Positions 1-9,034 of a stretch of 64,000 nucleotides of DNA are shown here, piece by piece. Under the pieces are notes generated by a model. The model was not told the origin of the DNA. It saw only the letters and a program-made list of their open reading frames with translations, and did not search any database. How positions within the stretch are numbered: the first letter of the stretch is position 1; each line of letters begins with the position of its first letter. The DNA is from Kolteria novifilia (GTDB lineage Bacteria; Planctomycetota; Planctomycetia; Kolteriales; Kolteriaceae), in NCBI GenBank assembly GCA_007748055.1, contig CP036279.1:2480001-2544000 (forward strand), read 5' to 3'. The position numbers and the translations under genes are program-made.

Positions 1-169
1 CGAGCCGGCCTTGCTGATCGGTGAACTCGAGGTAGGCACGCCGGGCGCCGGGGTCTTGGAGAAGTTGTTCGAGTTCCTCGTGGTCCGCGGTGGTCGCCTC
101 GCCGTCGAGAAGGCGTTCGGTCAGTTCGAGGACCCGGCGGCGCGTTTGCTCGTCATGCGGCGAACTCAT
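1..169 (-). CDS. FecR/anti-sigma-type protein, N-terminal fragment
   Basis: The minus strand reads an open frame from the ATG at 169 off the left edge of the window. The visible 56 residues (start MSSPHDEQTRRRVLELTERL) carry an LLDGEAT..EELEQLLQDPGARRAYLEF pattern, which is common at the N-terminus of planctomycete membrane proteins with FecR and LamG domains. The start overlaps the stop of the upstream sigma factor gene as ATGA, so the two are probably translationally coupled. Family knowledge suggests an anti-sigma or sigma-partner membrane protein. The FecR or LamG domain itself lies outside the window, so the role is inferred from the N-terminus and context only. Confidence 0.6.
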   Translation of the reverse strand, partial: MSSPHDEQTRRRVLELTERLLDGEATTADHEELEQLLQDPGARRAYLEFTDQQGRL

Positions 170-771
170 GAGGAGGCTCTACCCGGCAAGTTTCTGCCGA
201 CGCACTCGAAGAGGGAGCGTCGGATGCGCTTGATCGCTTTGCGGATGGCGTGGATGCCGCGTCCGGTCTGCTGGCAGACCTCCTCGGCGGTGGCGTCGTT
301 GGCGTAGTAGAGATCGATGAGCTCGGCATCTTGGTCCCGCAGCTTGGTTAGACACTGCTGGAACTGGTCCCAGCGATCCTGGAGGTGGCGATCCATCTTC
401 GCCCGTTCGTCGGCGAGTTGCCTGACGACCTCTTCGCTGAAGACCATGCCTTCACGCTGTCGGCGTCGGCGGCACTCGCGGACGCGGTTGAACGCGACTT
501 GCCGCGCCCATGCGAGAAAGTTGGTCCCTGGCTCGAACTGATCGAACTCGCGCCACATGACCAGACTGGTTTCCTGCAGGAGGTCCTCGGCGGTGACGCG
601 ATCGGTGACCAGTGAGTAGAGATACGCGAAGAGACTTTGGCGGTGCTGGTTGTATAGCTCGCAGAACTGGTGCGCGAGCATGCCGCCGCCACTCGGCCGG
701 CGCAGCGTCGGTGCGGAGACATCGCTGGCGTCCGGCGGGGTGATTCGATCTCTCGGCAATAGCGTGGACAC
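166..771 (-). CDS. ECF-type RNA polymerase sigma factor
   Basis: A 201-residue sigma-70 family protein of the ECF class, which redirects RNA polymerase to a small regulon. Region 2 is visible at about residues 35-105 (LYNQHRQSLFAYLYSLV, DLLQETSLVMWREFDQF, FLAWARQVAFNRVRECRRR). Region 4 lies at about 135-195, with a helix-turn-helix (DATAEEVCQQTGRGIHAIRKAIKRI). The Rhodopirellula/Verrucomicrobium-type ECF subfamily is likely. The first 30 residues are poorly conserved in appearance, so an internal start at the Met before LAHQF is possible. The stop overlaps the start of the FecR-like gene downstream, the usual arrangement for this subfamily. Confidence 0.88.
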   Translation of the reverse strand: MSTLLPRDRITPPDASDVSAPTLRRPSGGGMLAHQFCELYNQHRQSLFAYLYSLVTDRVTAEDLLQETSLVMWREFDQFEPGTNFLAWARQVAFNRVRECRRRRQREGMVFSEEVVRQLADERAKMDRHLQDRWDQFQQCLTKLRDQDAELIDLYYANDATAEEVCQQTGRGIHAIRKAIKRIRRSLFECVGRNLPGRASS

Positions 772-1212
772 GGCAGCGTATGCTCTGGACTTGGCGAACT
801 AGTGTTTGGTCACCGTCTCAGTCTCTGGTTGGCGTCGGACGACCCCTACCGTCACTGGCTGACAATTAGCCCGTGGCACCCCAAAGGATGTGAGGACCAA
901 CGCGCTGGGCTCCCGCCAGAGAGCCTAGCTCTAGCTGGTCGTGCCAGCGACGATCGCGGGACGACGACCCCATCCATCAATCAAAAAGAATAACCGAAGG
1001 TACCCATCGCTCGCAAGGCGCGCCTTAGGTTGGCGTCGGGGTGTGGGGGAGTTCTGATCGACGCTCCCACCTCGAAGGGACGCGGCATCGGTCCGGATAT
1101 TGTCCGATAGGGCCGACCGATGCGACAATCTCACCGAACGGGTGTGGAGTGGCGGGTATCGTCCGCACCCTCGCGAATCATCACACGAACCCAATGTCGA
1201 GAACGGATCGTC
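772..1212. other. intergenic region, divergent promoters expected
   Basis: This stretch separates the sigma factor (minus) from the haem-binding protein (plus), so both promoters should lie here. No gene is supported; the reading frames present have no family resemblance. The only structure seen is an imperfect hairpin at 853-875. Confidence 0.5.
853..875. repeat. dispersed CACTGGCT hairpin, copy 1
   Basis: CACTGGCT and AGCCCGTG pair at seven of eight positions around a 7-base loop. The same two arms recur at 47583-47605, and better-paired relatives lie at 8952-8974 and 43939-43961. All four are intergenic. Confidence 0.55.
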
Positions 1213-3819
1213 ATGAAGCAACTGCTTGCCATCACCGTCGCCACGTTGGCGACTTTCGTCGTCCATGGGAGTGGAGCACAAGCGGCCGAGCCGAAGAAAG
1301 AAGCTCGCACCACTCCCGCCGAGGAACTGAAGCTCCCCGAGGGTTTTAAAGCGGAGGTGGTCTACAACGTCCCGCGCGACCAGCAGGGCTCATGGGTGGC
1401 CCTGACGGTCGATGACCAGGGGCGAATCATCGCGGCCGACCAAGGCGACAAGGGCCTCTATCTCATCACGCCCTCGAAGCCGGGCGAGGGAGAGAAGGGG
1501 ACCACGGTCGAGAAGATCCCCGTCGACATCAGCAACGCCCATGGCCTCCTTTGGGCGTTCGACAGCCTCTACGTGATGCGCAACGGCAAGGGAAGCGGCC
1601 TTTGGCGCGTCACCGACAGCGACGGCGACGGCAAACTCGACAAGTCCGAGCTAATCATGCCGCTGCAGGGAGCGGGCGAGCATGGCCCCCACGCGATCAT
1701 TCTCTCCGAGGACGGGAAGAGCCTCCTCGTCTGCGCGGGCAACCACACCGAGGTTCCCGCCGACCTGACGAAGACTCGCGTCCCGACCAACTGGGGGGAA
1801 GACCTTCTCTTGCCGCGGCAGCCTGACGCCCGTGGGCACGCTCGCGGCCGAATGGCCCCTGGAGGCTGGGTGGCGAAGGTCAGTCCCGACGGCAAAGAGC
1901 GCGAACTGATCAGCACCGGCTACCGCAACGAATACGACATCGCCCTCGACCGTGACGGGGAGATCTTCACGTTCGACTCCGACATGGAGTGGGACTTCGG
2001 CCTTCCTTGGTATCGCCCGACGCGAATCAACCACGTCGTCAGCGGGAGCGAGTTCGGCTGGCGCAACGGCTCGGGCAAGTTTCCCGAATACTACGCCGAC
2101 AGCCTACCTTCGGTGGTCGACATCGGCCCGGCCTCGCCGACGGGCGTCCTGTTCGGCTACGGCGCCAAATTCCCCAAACGCTGGGAAGATGCGTTCTACA
2201 TCCTCGACTGGACCTACGGCACGATCTGGGCGGCCCACCTCAAGCCCGAGGGGGCGAGCTACACCGGCAACGTGGAGCAGTTCGTGGTTGGCAAGCCGCT
2301 TCCGGTCACCGACGGAGTGGTCGGCAAGGACGGAGCCCTCTACTTCGCCGTGGGAGGTCGTGGCACGCAGTCGGGGCTCTATCGCATCACCTACGACGGC
2401 AAGGACGACGGCACCGAGTCCTTCACCTCGATCAAGGAGAACCCCGATCATCAGTTGCGAAAGAAGCTCGAAGCTTTTCACGGCCAGGAAGACCCGGCCG
2501 CGCTCGAGAGCGCTTGGCAACACCTGAACCACTCGGATCGCTTCATCCGCCACGCCGCGCGGATGGCGATCGAGGCGCAGCCGGCCGAGTCGTGGCAGCG
2601 AAAGGTCCTCGACAAAGCCAGCTCCGCGAACCCCCAGCAACTCATCACCGCGATGGTCGCCCTGGCTCGGCAGGGAGATCCGTCGCTGCAAGCGGAGTTG
2701 CTTGGCAAGCTCGGCGAACTCGATTTAGCCTCGTTGCCGAAGCCGCAGTTGGTGGAAGCCCTTCGCGCGTACGCTCTCTGCTTCATCCGCATGGGCGAGC
2801 CGTCCGGCGAACTGCGTCAGCAAGTGATCGCGAAACTCGACCCGCTCTATCCCAACAGCGATTCGACGGCCAACAAGGAACTGGGCCGCGTCTTGATCTA
2901 CTTGCAAGCCCCCTCGGCGCCCGCCAAGACGCTGGAGGTGATCAAGAACCTTCCGCCGCAGCCGAAACCGCAATGGCTCACGTCGCTGGCGCTCAACGAC
3001 CAGTACGGGGAGCGGGCTCAGTCGATGCTCGACAACATGCCGCCGACCGATGGGGTCTACTACGCGTTCATTCTTCGGAACGCGAAGGAAGGGTGGACGC
3101 TGCCTTTGCGAAAGGAATACTTCCAGTATCTCGTGAAGGCCTCGAAGATGCCGGGCGGTCACAGTTTCGCCGGTTACCTCGAGAACATGCGCGAGGAAGC
3201 TCTGCGAAGCATGCCGCAGAACCAACGGGTCGCCCTCGGGGAGTTGATCACCGTCGATCTCTTTCCCAAGCCGGACTTCGAGGTCACCCCGCCGAAGGGA
3301 CCGGGACGGGAATGGACCGTCGCCTCGGCGATCGACGCCGTCAAAAAAGTCGGCCTCAAGAAGCGGAACTTCAAGAAAGGCCGCAATCTCTTCCACGCCC
3401 TCAAGTGCGTGGACTGTCATCGCTTTGACGGCACCGGCGGCATGGTCGGGCCGGACCTCACCCCCGTCTCCGGCAAGTTCTCGCTCAAGGACATGCTCGA
3501 GGCGATCATCGAGCCGAGCAAGGTCATCTCCGACCAGTTCGCCTCCTCGATCGTCTTGACGGTTGACGGCGAGACCTTCACGGGCGTGGTGGTCGACATC
3601 GAGCCCTCCAACCCCGAGGCCGAATTGCTGATTTATACCAGCGACGTCAGCAAGCCGCCGATCAAGGTCGCGAAGGGGGACGTCGAGTTGATGAAACGCT
3701 CGCCGACCTCGCAGATGCCCAAGGACGTGGCCAATCAACTGAGCGATAAGGAACTCGCCGATCTGGTGGCGTACCTGCTCTCCGGCGGCAACGAGCGCTC
3801 GCCGATGTTCCGCAAGTAG
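1213..3819 (+). CDS. secreted beta-propeller/cytochrome c haem-binding protein
   Basis: An 868-residue exported protein of the planctomycete family that fuses a membrane-bound-dehydrogenase-type propeller to a C-terminal cytochrome c domain. The ATG at 1213 is chosen because it begins a clean signal peptide (MKQLLAITVATLATFVV, then AQAAEP); the frame stays open further upstream without one. Residues about 45-420 form the propeller (LPEGFKAEVVYNVP, GLYRITY). About 430-640 is helical and HEAT-like. The haem motif C732-V-D-C735-H736 is followed by GTGGMVGPDLTPVSGKF and a final NQLSDKELADLVAYL helix, as in PVC-type haem-binding domains. It probably oxidises or binds a sugar-like substrate in the periplasm; the substrate is unknown. 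Confidence 0.88.
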   Translation: MKQLLAITVATLATFVVHGSGAQAAEPKKEARTTPAEELKLPEGFKAEVVYNVPRDQQGSWVALTVDDQGRIIAADQGDKGLYLITPSKPGEGEKGTTVEKIPVDISNAHGLLWAFDSLYVMRNGKGSGLWRVTDSDGDGKLDKSELIMPLQGAGEHGPHAIILSEDGKSLLVCAGNHTEVPADLTKTRVPTNWGEDLLLPRQPDARGHARGRMAPGGWVAKVSPDGKERELISTGYRNEYDIALDRDGEIFTFDSDMEWDFGLPWYRPTRINHVVSGSEFGWRNGSGKFPEYYADSLPSVVDIGPASPTGVLFGYGAKFPKRWEDAFYILDWTYGTIWAAHLKPEGASYTGNVEQFVVGKPLPVTDGVVGKDGALYFAVGGRGTQSGLYRITYDGKDDGTESFTSIKENPDHQLRKKLEAFHGQEDPAALESAWQHLNHSDRFIRHAARMAIEAQPAESWQRKVLDKASSANPQQLITAMVALARQGDPSLQAELLGKLGELDLASLPKPQLVEALRAYALCFIRMGEPSGELRQQVIAKLDPLYPNSDSTANKELGRVLIYLQAPSAPAKTLEVIKNLPPQPKPQWLTSLALNDQYGERAQSMLDNMPPTDGVYYAFILRNAKEGWTLPLRKEYFQYLVKASKMPGGHSFAGYLENMREEALRSMPQNQRVALGELITVDLFPKPDFEVTPPKGPGREWTVASAIDAVKKVGLKKRNFKKGRNLFHALKCVDCHRFDGTGGMVGPDLTPVSGKFSLKDMLEAIIEPSKVISDQFASSIVLTVDGETFTGVVVDIEPSNPEAELLIYTSDVSKPPIKVAKGDVELMKRSPTSQMPKDVANQLSDKELADLVAYLLSGGNERSPMFRK

Positions 3820-4261
3820 GTCGCTCGCCGACGAATCCGTCCTTCCGCCCGTGTCCCTGCGATCGCTCGTGCGGACACGGGTGATTTTCATGGAACGCCC
3901 ACCGAAGTCACGACAGTCGTCATCGTTGCCCGGCCAGCAGTTTGGCACTGGGTGCTCGTCCGCCCGTGTGATGACAAGATGCACCGCAAGCGGTGAACCA
4001 ATGATCTTGGCTAGTGTTCTGTATGGTACGTTCATTGCCCAACAGACTCTTGGGTGCCGTGCCCACGCTCGCGGTGGGCATGCGGGAGACGCCTCTGATT
4101 CAGGACACTCCCGCACGATTGGTGAACGTGGTTTCAAGCGACGAACTTGCCAGTCAGGACAAGAGATTTAGGGTGCCAACGAGTCTGCTTGTCAGTCAGC
4201 GGCGACGAGATAGCGTGGTGACGGTCGTCGGGTTGTCGAAACGGATAGGGGGGAGTTTTCG
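3820..4261. other. intergenic region holding a MITE-like repeat
   Basis: No gene is supported between the haem-binding protein and the methyltransferase. A decayed miniature element occupies about 4011-4171. The remainder shows no recognisable feature. Confidence 0.5.
4011..4171 (+). mobile_element. MITE-like element family 2, copy 1 (decayed)
   Basis: The sequence beginning CTAGTGTTCTG at 4011 and running to about 4171 is homologous, in opposite orientation, to 17461-17615. Both have a central hairpin with TGCCCAC/GTGGGCA arms (here 4060-4080) and related ends that begin CTAG. No transposase fits within it. The right end here is degraded (TTTAG rather than CTAG). Confidence 0.55.
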
Positions 4262-4972
4262 ATGCGAAAATCGTCGGTGGAGGAGATTCGCGAACGATTC
4301 GACAACGACGTGGAGCGATTCTCGAACTTCGAATCGGGCCAGTCCGCGACCGTCGACGCGCCGTTGGCGCTGTCGCTGGTCGCCGAGGCCGCGGCCCGCA
4401 CCACTCCTGGGGCCAAGCACTTGGTCGACATTGGCTGCGGAGCGGGGAACTACACCCTCTCGGTCTTGAGGCAACTCCCCAATCTCGACGTCACGCTAAT
4501 TGACCTTAGCTCCAACATGCTTCGCCGAGCTCAGGACCGCGTCGGGGCGGCCACCAACGGCACGGTCGTTACGCGACAGGCCGACATCCGCGAACTCGAA
4601 CTGGGCGAGGGAGACGCCGATCTCGTCGTCGCGGCCGCCGTCCTGCATCACCTTCGCGCCGACGAGGAGTGGCGGGACACCTTCGCCAAGATCTATCGCT
4701 CGCTTCGTCCGGGCGGGTCGTTTTGGGTCTTCGATCTGCTCGACCACGACGCGACGCCGGTCCGGGAGATGATGAAACGCCGCTACGGGGACTATTTGAC
4801 GGGACTCAAGGATGAGGCCTATCGCGATCACGTCTTCGACTACATCGAGAAGGAAGACACGCCCAAGCCGCTCGTGTTTCAACTCGATCTGTTGCGTGAA
4901 GTGGGATTCGTTCACCGCGACGTGTTGCATAAGAACGCCTGTTTCGCCGCCTTCGGAGCCGTGAAGGCGTAG
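4262..4972 (+). CDS. class I SAM-dependent methyltransferase
   Basis: A 236-residue soluble protein. The SAM-binding motif I is LVDIGCGAGNYTLSVL (about residues 59-74), followed by the acidic end of strand 2 (VTLIDLSSNML). A motif II/III region reads GDADLVVAAAVLHHL and a post-motif reads LRPGGSFWVFDLLDHD. This order fits the Methyltransf_11/25 Rossmann fold. The N-terminal VEEIRERFDNDVERFSNFESGQ resembles small-molecule methyltransferases of the UbiE/TrmR-like type. The substrate cannot be read from sequence. It stands alone between two exported-protein transcription units. Confidence 0.85.
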   Translation: MRKSSVEEIRERFDNDVERFSNFESGQSATVDAPLALSLVAEAAARTTPGAKHLVDIGCGAGNYTLSVLRQLPNLDVTLIDLSSNMLRRAQDRVGAATNGTVVTRQADIRELELGEGDADLVVAAAVLHHLRADEEWRDTFAKIYRSLRPGGSFWVFDLLDHDATPVREMMKRRYGDYLTGLKDEAYRDHVFDYIEKEDTPKPLVFQLDLLREVGFVHRDVLHKNACFAAFGAVKA

Positions 4973-5139
4973 GGCATACCTTCTTGTCCCGAGTGGCGTT
5001 TCCCGGACGTCGCCACGTGTGCCACCGATGGTCGGCGATCCTTTCCAACCGATCGCTACGCCTTGCTTTGCGATGACCCTTTCGGGTATGCTACATCCTC
5101 AGCTTGGTCACGATCCTCCCGCCTGAAGTCGATGCGCCG

Positions 5140-7491
5140 ATGACTCTCTCACGCCTTTTGGTGATCTCCCTTTCGCTGCTCACGCCGTTTACGGTGTTTG
5201 AAGCTGCGGCCAACGAGCGCGAAGAGGACTTCGAGAAGAAGGTGCGCCCCAAGCTCACCCGACTCTGCGCCGACTGCCATTCTCCCGATGACGACGAGCA
5301 TCCGATCACCTTTCTGCGGGCGACCACCGCGCGAGCGATGAGCGAGCAGCGTGGAATTTGGAAGAGCGTGGCCGAACAGCTCCGCAACCGCACGATGCCC
5401 CCATCCGATGCCGAGCAGCCGAGCGAGCAGGATCGCCTCGAGCTGGCAACGTGGATCGAAACGACGCTCCGCGAGAGCGCTCGGGAGCAGGGGCCCTTCG
5501 CCGGCTTTGTGACGACCCGCCGACTCAACCGTGAGGAGTACGCGCGGACCATCGAGAATCTGCTTGGTGTTCGAACCGATGCCGCGACCAGCTTCCCCGT
5601 CGACGGATCGGGAGGGGAGGGATTCAACAACAACGGCGAAACGCTCTTTTTGCCGCCGATCCTGATGGAGCGTTACCTCGACACCGCCGGCAAGGCGCTC
5701 GACGAGGCGATCGTCTCTCCCACGTACCGCGAGAGGTTCGCGCCCGGAGACTTTCTGGGCAAGGAGCCCCCGAAGGACGACCGGTCGCTGACGATTGCTC
5801 CGAAGAGCGAAGCGGCGGTGCTTGTGACGGTCTTCATCACGGGCAACTACTCGGTCGTGATCGATGCCCGGGCTCTGGAGTCGCCTTCGACGATGCAGGT
5901 CAAGGTCGACGGCATCCGGGTGGGACAACTGGCGATTGACGCCAAGGCGAAGAGCGACGGCGAGAAGAAGGAGTCGATCGTCGTGCGACTCAGCCGCGGC
6001 ACCCACGCGATCGCGCTACGAACCATTGGCCAGACGCCGATCGAGGTCGCGTCGCTCGCGGTCGCCGAACGACGCAAGAGTCCCTCGTCCCAACGCGTGG
6101 CCAATCACGTCAAACTCATCGGCTCCAAGCCCGGCGAAGTACCCAAGGATCGAGACCGAGCGGCGCGGGAGATCGTTTCCCGGTTCGCACGCCGCGCCTT
6201 CCGGCGTCCCGTGAGCGAGGCGGAACTGAAACCCTTTCTCGCGCTCTACGAGCGTTCGGCATCGCGCGACGATCCCTTCGAGGAGTCGATCAAACTGGCG
6301 CTCAAGGGAGTCCTCGTGTCTCCGGCCTTCCTCTTCCGCATCGAGGCGGAGCCGACCTCGACCGAGCGGGAGCCGCTCGACGATCACGAGTTGGCGGTGC
6401 GTCTCTCCTATTTCCTCTGGTCGACGATGCCCGACGAGGAACTCTTCCGGCTGGCGGGCGAAGGGAAACTTCACCAGGACGAGGTGCTTATCGCCCAAGT
6501 CGATCGCATGCTCGACGACCCCAAGGCGGACTACTTCGCCGAGAGCTTCATGGGACAGTGGCTCGGAACCAACGACGTCGGGGCTCGGGTCGCACCGAGC
6601 ACGTCGACCTTCAAGGGAGAGTTCACGACGGAGCTACTGTTGGACATGCGCGAAGAGCCGGCGCGTTTCTTCGGTCATCTGATCGCCTCGGACGGATCGC
6701 TGCTCGACTTGCTCGACTCGGACTATGCCGTGATCAACGCCCGGCTGGCCAAGCACTACGGCTACGTCAAGGAGGAGAAGAAGGACGGCGAGAAGAAGCC
6801 GTGGCCCTGGAGTCAGAACCCCAAGAAGGGCTCCGGTGGGCCGTTCAAGCGGTTTCCGTTGCCGGACGATCGTCGCGGAGGGCTTCTGGGGATGGGCGGC
6901 GTTCATCTGCGGACGTCGTATCCCAGCCGAACGAGTCCCGTGTTGCGGGGTGGTTGGGTGCTTGAGACCTTGCTCGGCGTTCACCTCCCGTCGCCGCCTC
7001 CCGACGTCCCCGAACTGAAGATCAACAAGAAGAAACAGACGGTTCGCGAGCAACTCGCCCTTCATCGCGACAATCCCTCGTGCGCGGCGTGCCACAATCT
7101 CATGGATCCGATCGGGTTTTCGTTGGAGAATTTCGACGTCCTGGGCCGCTGGCGCGAGGAACAGAACAAGGCGCCGATCGATGCTTCCGCTTCCCTACCG
7201 ACGGGGGAGACGTTCGAAGGTCCTGGGGGCCTAAAGAAGGCGCTGCTCGGGAAGAAGGATCAGTTCCTTCGCCATCTCACGGGCAAGATGCTCGGTTACG
7301 CCCTGGGGCGGAGCCTTGTCGATCGCGACGATCACACGATCTTGGCGATCGCCGACAAACTCGAGGATTCGGGCTATCGCACGCGGGTTCTGGTCCGCGA
7401 GATCGCGCTCAGCCCGCCCTTCCGCGAACGCCAACGTGAATCAGAAGACGTCCGTTCGAAACCCGGCAAGACGGTGAGTTCTCAACCATGA
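5140..7491 (+). CDS. DUF1592-family planctomycete cytochrome-domain protein
   Basis: A 783-residue exported protein. The ATG at 5140 starts a signal peptide (MTLSRLLVISLSLLTPFTVF, EAAANE). A haem-type motif C43-A-D-C46-H47 lies in the N-terminal planctomycete cytochrome C domain. The domain string known for this family follows: DUF1587 (RRLNREEYARTIENLLGV), DUF1595 and DUF1592 (AFRRPVSEAELKPFLALYE, LAVRLSYFLWSTMPDEELF), DUF1588 (GGLLGMGGVHLRTSYPSRTS) and DUF1585 near the end. A second CxxCH sits at 648-652 (CAACHNLMDPIGFSLENFD). The stop overlaps the start of the DUF1552 gene by ATGA, so the two are coupled. The family is abundant in planctomycetes but its reaction is unknown. Confidence 0.92.
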   Translation: MTLSRLLVISLSLLTPFTVFEAAANEREEDFEKKVRPKLTRLCADCHSPDDDEHPITFLRATTARAMSEQRGIWKSVAEQLRNRTMPPSDAEQPSEQDRLELATWIETTLRESAREQGPFAGFVTTRRLNREEYARTIENLLGVRTDAATSFPVDGSGGEGFNNNGETLFLPPILMERYLDTAGKALDEAIVSPTYRERFAPGDFLGKEPPKDDRSLTIAPKSEAAVLVTVFITGNYSVVIDARALESPSTMQVKVDGIRVGQLAIDAKAKSDGEKKESIVVRLSRGTHAIALRTIGQTPIEVASLAVAERRKSPSSQRVANHVKLIGSKPGEVPKDRDRAAREIVSRFARRAFRRPVSEAELKPFLALYERSASRDDPFEESIKLALKGVLVSPAFLFRIEAEPTSTEREPLDDHELAVRLSYFLWSTMPDEELFRLAGEGKLHQDEVLIAQVDRMLDDPKADYFAESFMGQWLGTNDVGARVAPSTSTFKGEFTTELLLDMREEPARFFGHLIASDGSLLDLLDSDYAVINARLAKHYGYVKEEKKDGEKKPWPWSQNPKKGSGGPFKRFPLPDDRRGGLLGMGGVHLRTSYPSRTSPVLRGGWVLETLLGVHLPSPPPDVPELKINKKKQTVREQLALHRDNPSCAACHNLMDPIGFSLENFDVLGRWREEQNKAPIDASASLPTGETFEGPGGLKKALLGKKDQFLRHLTGKMLGYALGRSLVDRDDHTILAIADKLEDSGYRTRVLVREIALSPPFRERQRESEDVRSKPGKTVSSQP

Positions 7492-8876
7492 AACGACTGC
7501 CTCTTTCTCGACGAACCTTCCTACGTGGTGCTGGGGCCGCGGTCGCGCTTCCGTGGCTTGAGGCGATGACCCCGCGGAGTCTTGCCGAAGGGGCCGACGG
7601 GATGCGACTCGACAAGCCGCCGTTGCGGGCCGCGTTTCTGTTCAAACCCAACGGCGTCTACCCGAAGCACTTCACGCCGAAGGGGGACGCGGAGGACTAC
7701 GAACTGACCCCGATGCTTCGCTCGCTCGCGAAGGTGAAGGGGGACTACTCGCTGCTCGAAAACCTCTGGAACGAGCAGACGGTCGGGCGCAACGGACACT
7801 GGCCGAAGGTGCCCGCGTTTCTCTCGGGTGGCTACGTTGTCCGGACATCGGGTCGCGACATGGACACCGGGGGAACGTCCGTCGACCAGTTGATGGCGCA
7901 TCGACTTGGCGCTCAAACGCCGCTGCCCTCGCTTGAACTCGGCGTTGACGAAGCGTACACCGGCGTCGACAACGTGGGGGGCGGCTTCACCCGCATCTAC
8001 GGATCGCACATCGCGTGGCGCGATCCGCACACGCCGGTGCCGAAGGAAATCGTCCCTCAGCTCGCGTTCGATCGGCTGTTTCGGACCGGTCCATCGATCC
8101 CGGTCGTCTCGGGGTTCAAACTCGATCAACCCGCGGTGACGCGGGCGTTGGCTCGCGACGATATCAGCGTGCTCGATAGCGTTCTGGAAGACGCCAAATC
8201 GCTGCGGCGCCGGATCAGCACCAGCGACCGGACGAAGATGGAAGAGTACCTCGAGTCGGTCCGTTCGGTCGAACGACGGCTGGAGAACGCCCTGAAGCCC
8301 CAAAAACGCTGGATGAACGAGGGCGATTTCGAGGTCCCGCGACCGAAGCCCGGCATCCCCGCGACCCACCAAGAGCACGTCCGGCTGATGCTCGACATCA
8401 TGCTGCTGGCGTTCTGGACCGACTCGACCCGCGTGTCGACCTTCATGTTCGGCAACGCCCAGACAGGGCGCAACTTCTCCTTCATCGATGGGGTCAAGAG
8501 CAGCTATCACGGCATCTCGCACCATCGCAACGACCCCAAGCGGATCGCGGAGTACGAGAAGATCGGCACCTGGCACATCGAGCAGTTCGCCTATTTCCTG
8601 GAGAAGATGAAGTCGATTTCCGAAGGGGAGTCGACCTTGCTCGACAACAGCATGGTGATGTTCGGATCGACGCTTCGCGACGGCAACAAGCACGACCCGC
8701 ACGATCTTCCGATCATCCTTGCCGGTCGCGGCGGGGGGAGTCTCCGGCCGGGCAGACGCATCCGGTTCACCCGCGATACGCCGCTGTGCAATCTCTACCT
8801 CTCGATGCTTGAACGAATGGGCATCGAGGAGAAGCGATTCGGCGACAGCACCGGGAAACTCCGGGGGCTCGGCTGA
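7488..8876 (+). CDS. DUF1552 domain-containing exported protein
   Basis: A 462-residue protein with a twin-arginine-type leader (LSRRTFLRGAGAAVALPWLE), so probably folded before export through Tat. The rest matches the DUF1552 family: FKPNGVYPKHFTPKGD near residue 45, a central LDSVLEDAKSLRRRIS and KMEEYLESVRSVERRL helical region, and a C-terminal HGISHHRNDPKR plus LPIILAGRGGG block. It is distantly related to the DUF1501/alkaline-phosphatase-like fold, which is an inference. Start and preceding stop overlap as ATGA. DUF1592 and DUF1552 genes are routinely paired in planctomycetes and likely act together in the periplasm; the substrate is unknown. Confidence 0.92.
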   Translation: MKRLPLSRRTFLRGAGAAVALPWLEAMTPRSLAEGADGMRLDKPPLRAAFLFKPNGVYPKHFTPKGDAEDYELTPMLRSLAKVKGDYSLLENLWNEQTVGRNGHWPKVPAFLSGGYVVRTSGRDMDTGGTSVDQLMAHRLGAQTPLPSLELGVDEAYTGVDNVGGGFTRIYGSHIAWRDPHTPVPKEIVPQLAFDRLFRTGPSIPVVSGFKLDQPAVTRALARDDISVLDSVLEDAKSLRRRISTSDRTKMEEYLESVRSVERRLENALKPQKRWMNEGDFEVPRPKPGIPATHQEHVRLMLDIMLLAFWTDSTRVSTFMFGNAQTGRNFSFIDGVKSSYHGISHHRNDPKRIAEYEKIGTWHIEQFAYFLEKMKSISEGESTLLDNSMVMFGSTLRDGNKHDPHDLPIILAGRGGGSLRPGRRIRFTRDTPLCNLYLSMLERMGIEEKRFGDSTGKLRGLG

Positions 8877-8951
8877 TCGTCGCCAGCCGCGGCAAGAGCC
8901 AACCCTTGAGACGGAGCGTCGTGCTCTGGTCCATCAGAATCCTCGGGGTAC

Positions 8952-8974
8952 CACCGGCTATTTGTCAGCCGGTG
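8952..8974. repeat. dispersed CACTGGCT hairpin, copy 2
   Basis: CACCGGCTA and CAGCCGGTG arms (one mismatch at the loop side) enclose a TTTGT loop. It lies between the convergent DUF1552 and CHAT genes, where a hairpin could help stop transcription from either side, although it has no T tract. Confidence 0.55.
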
Positions 8975-9034
8975 CGTTCGTGTTGGGGGACTCCAACACC
9001 CTGGTCGATTCTTGTCGAATAACCCCGGGGGCGA

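Noticed and set aside
2725-4137. 470-residue minus-strand frame opposite the haem-binding protein
   Set aside because: Arg/Asp/Leu-rich mirror translation typical of GC-rich DNA opposite a real gene; no domain is recognisable.
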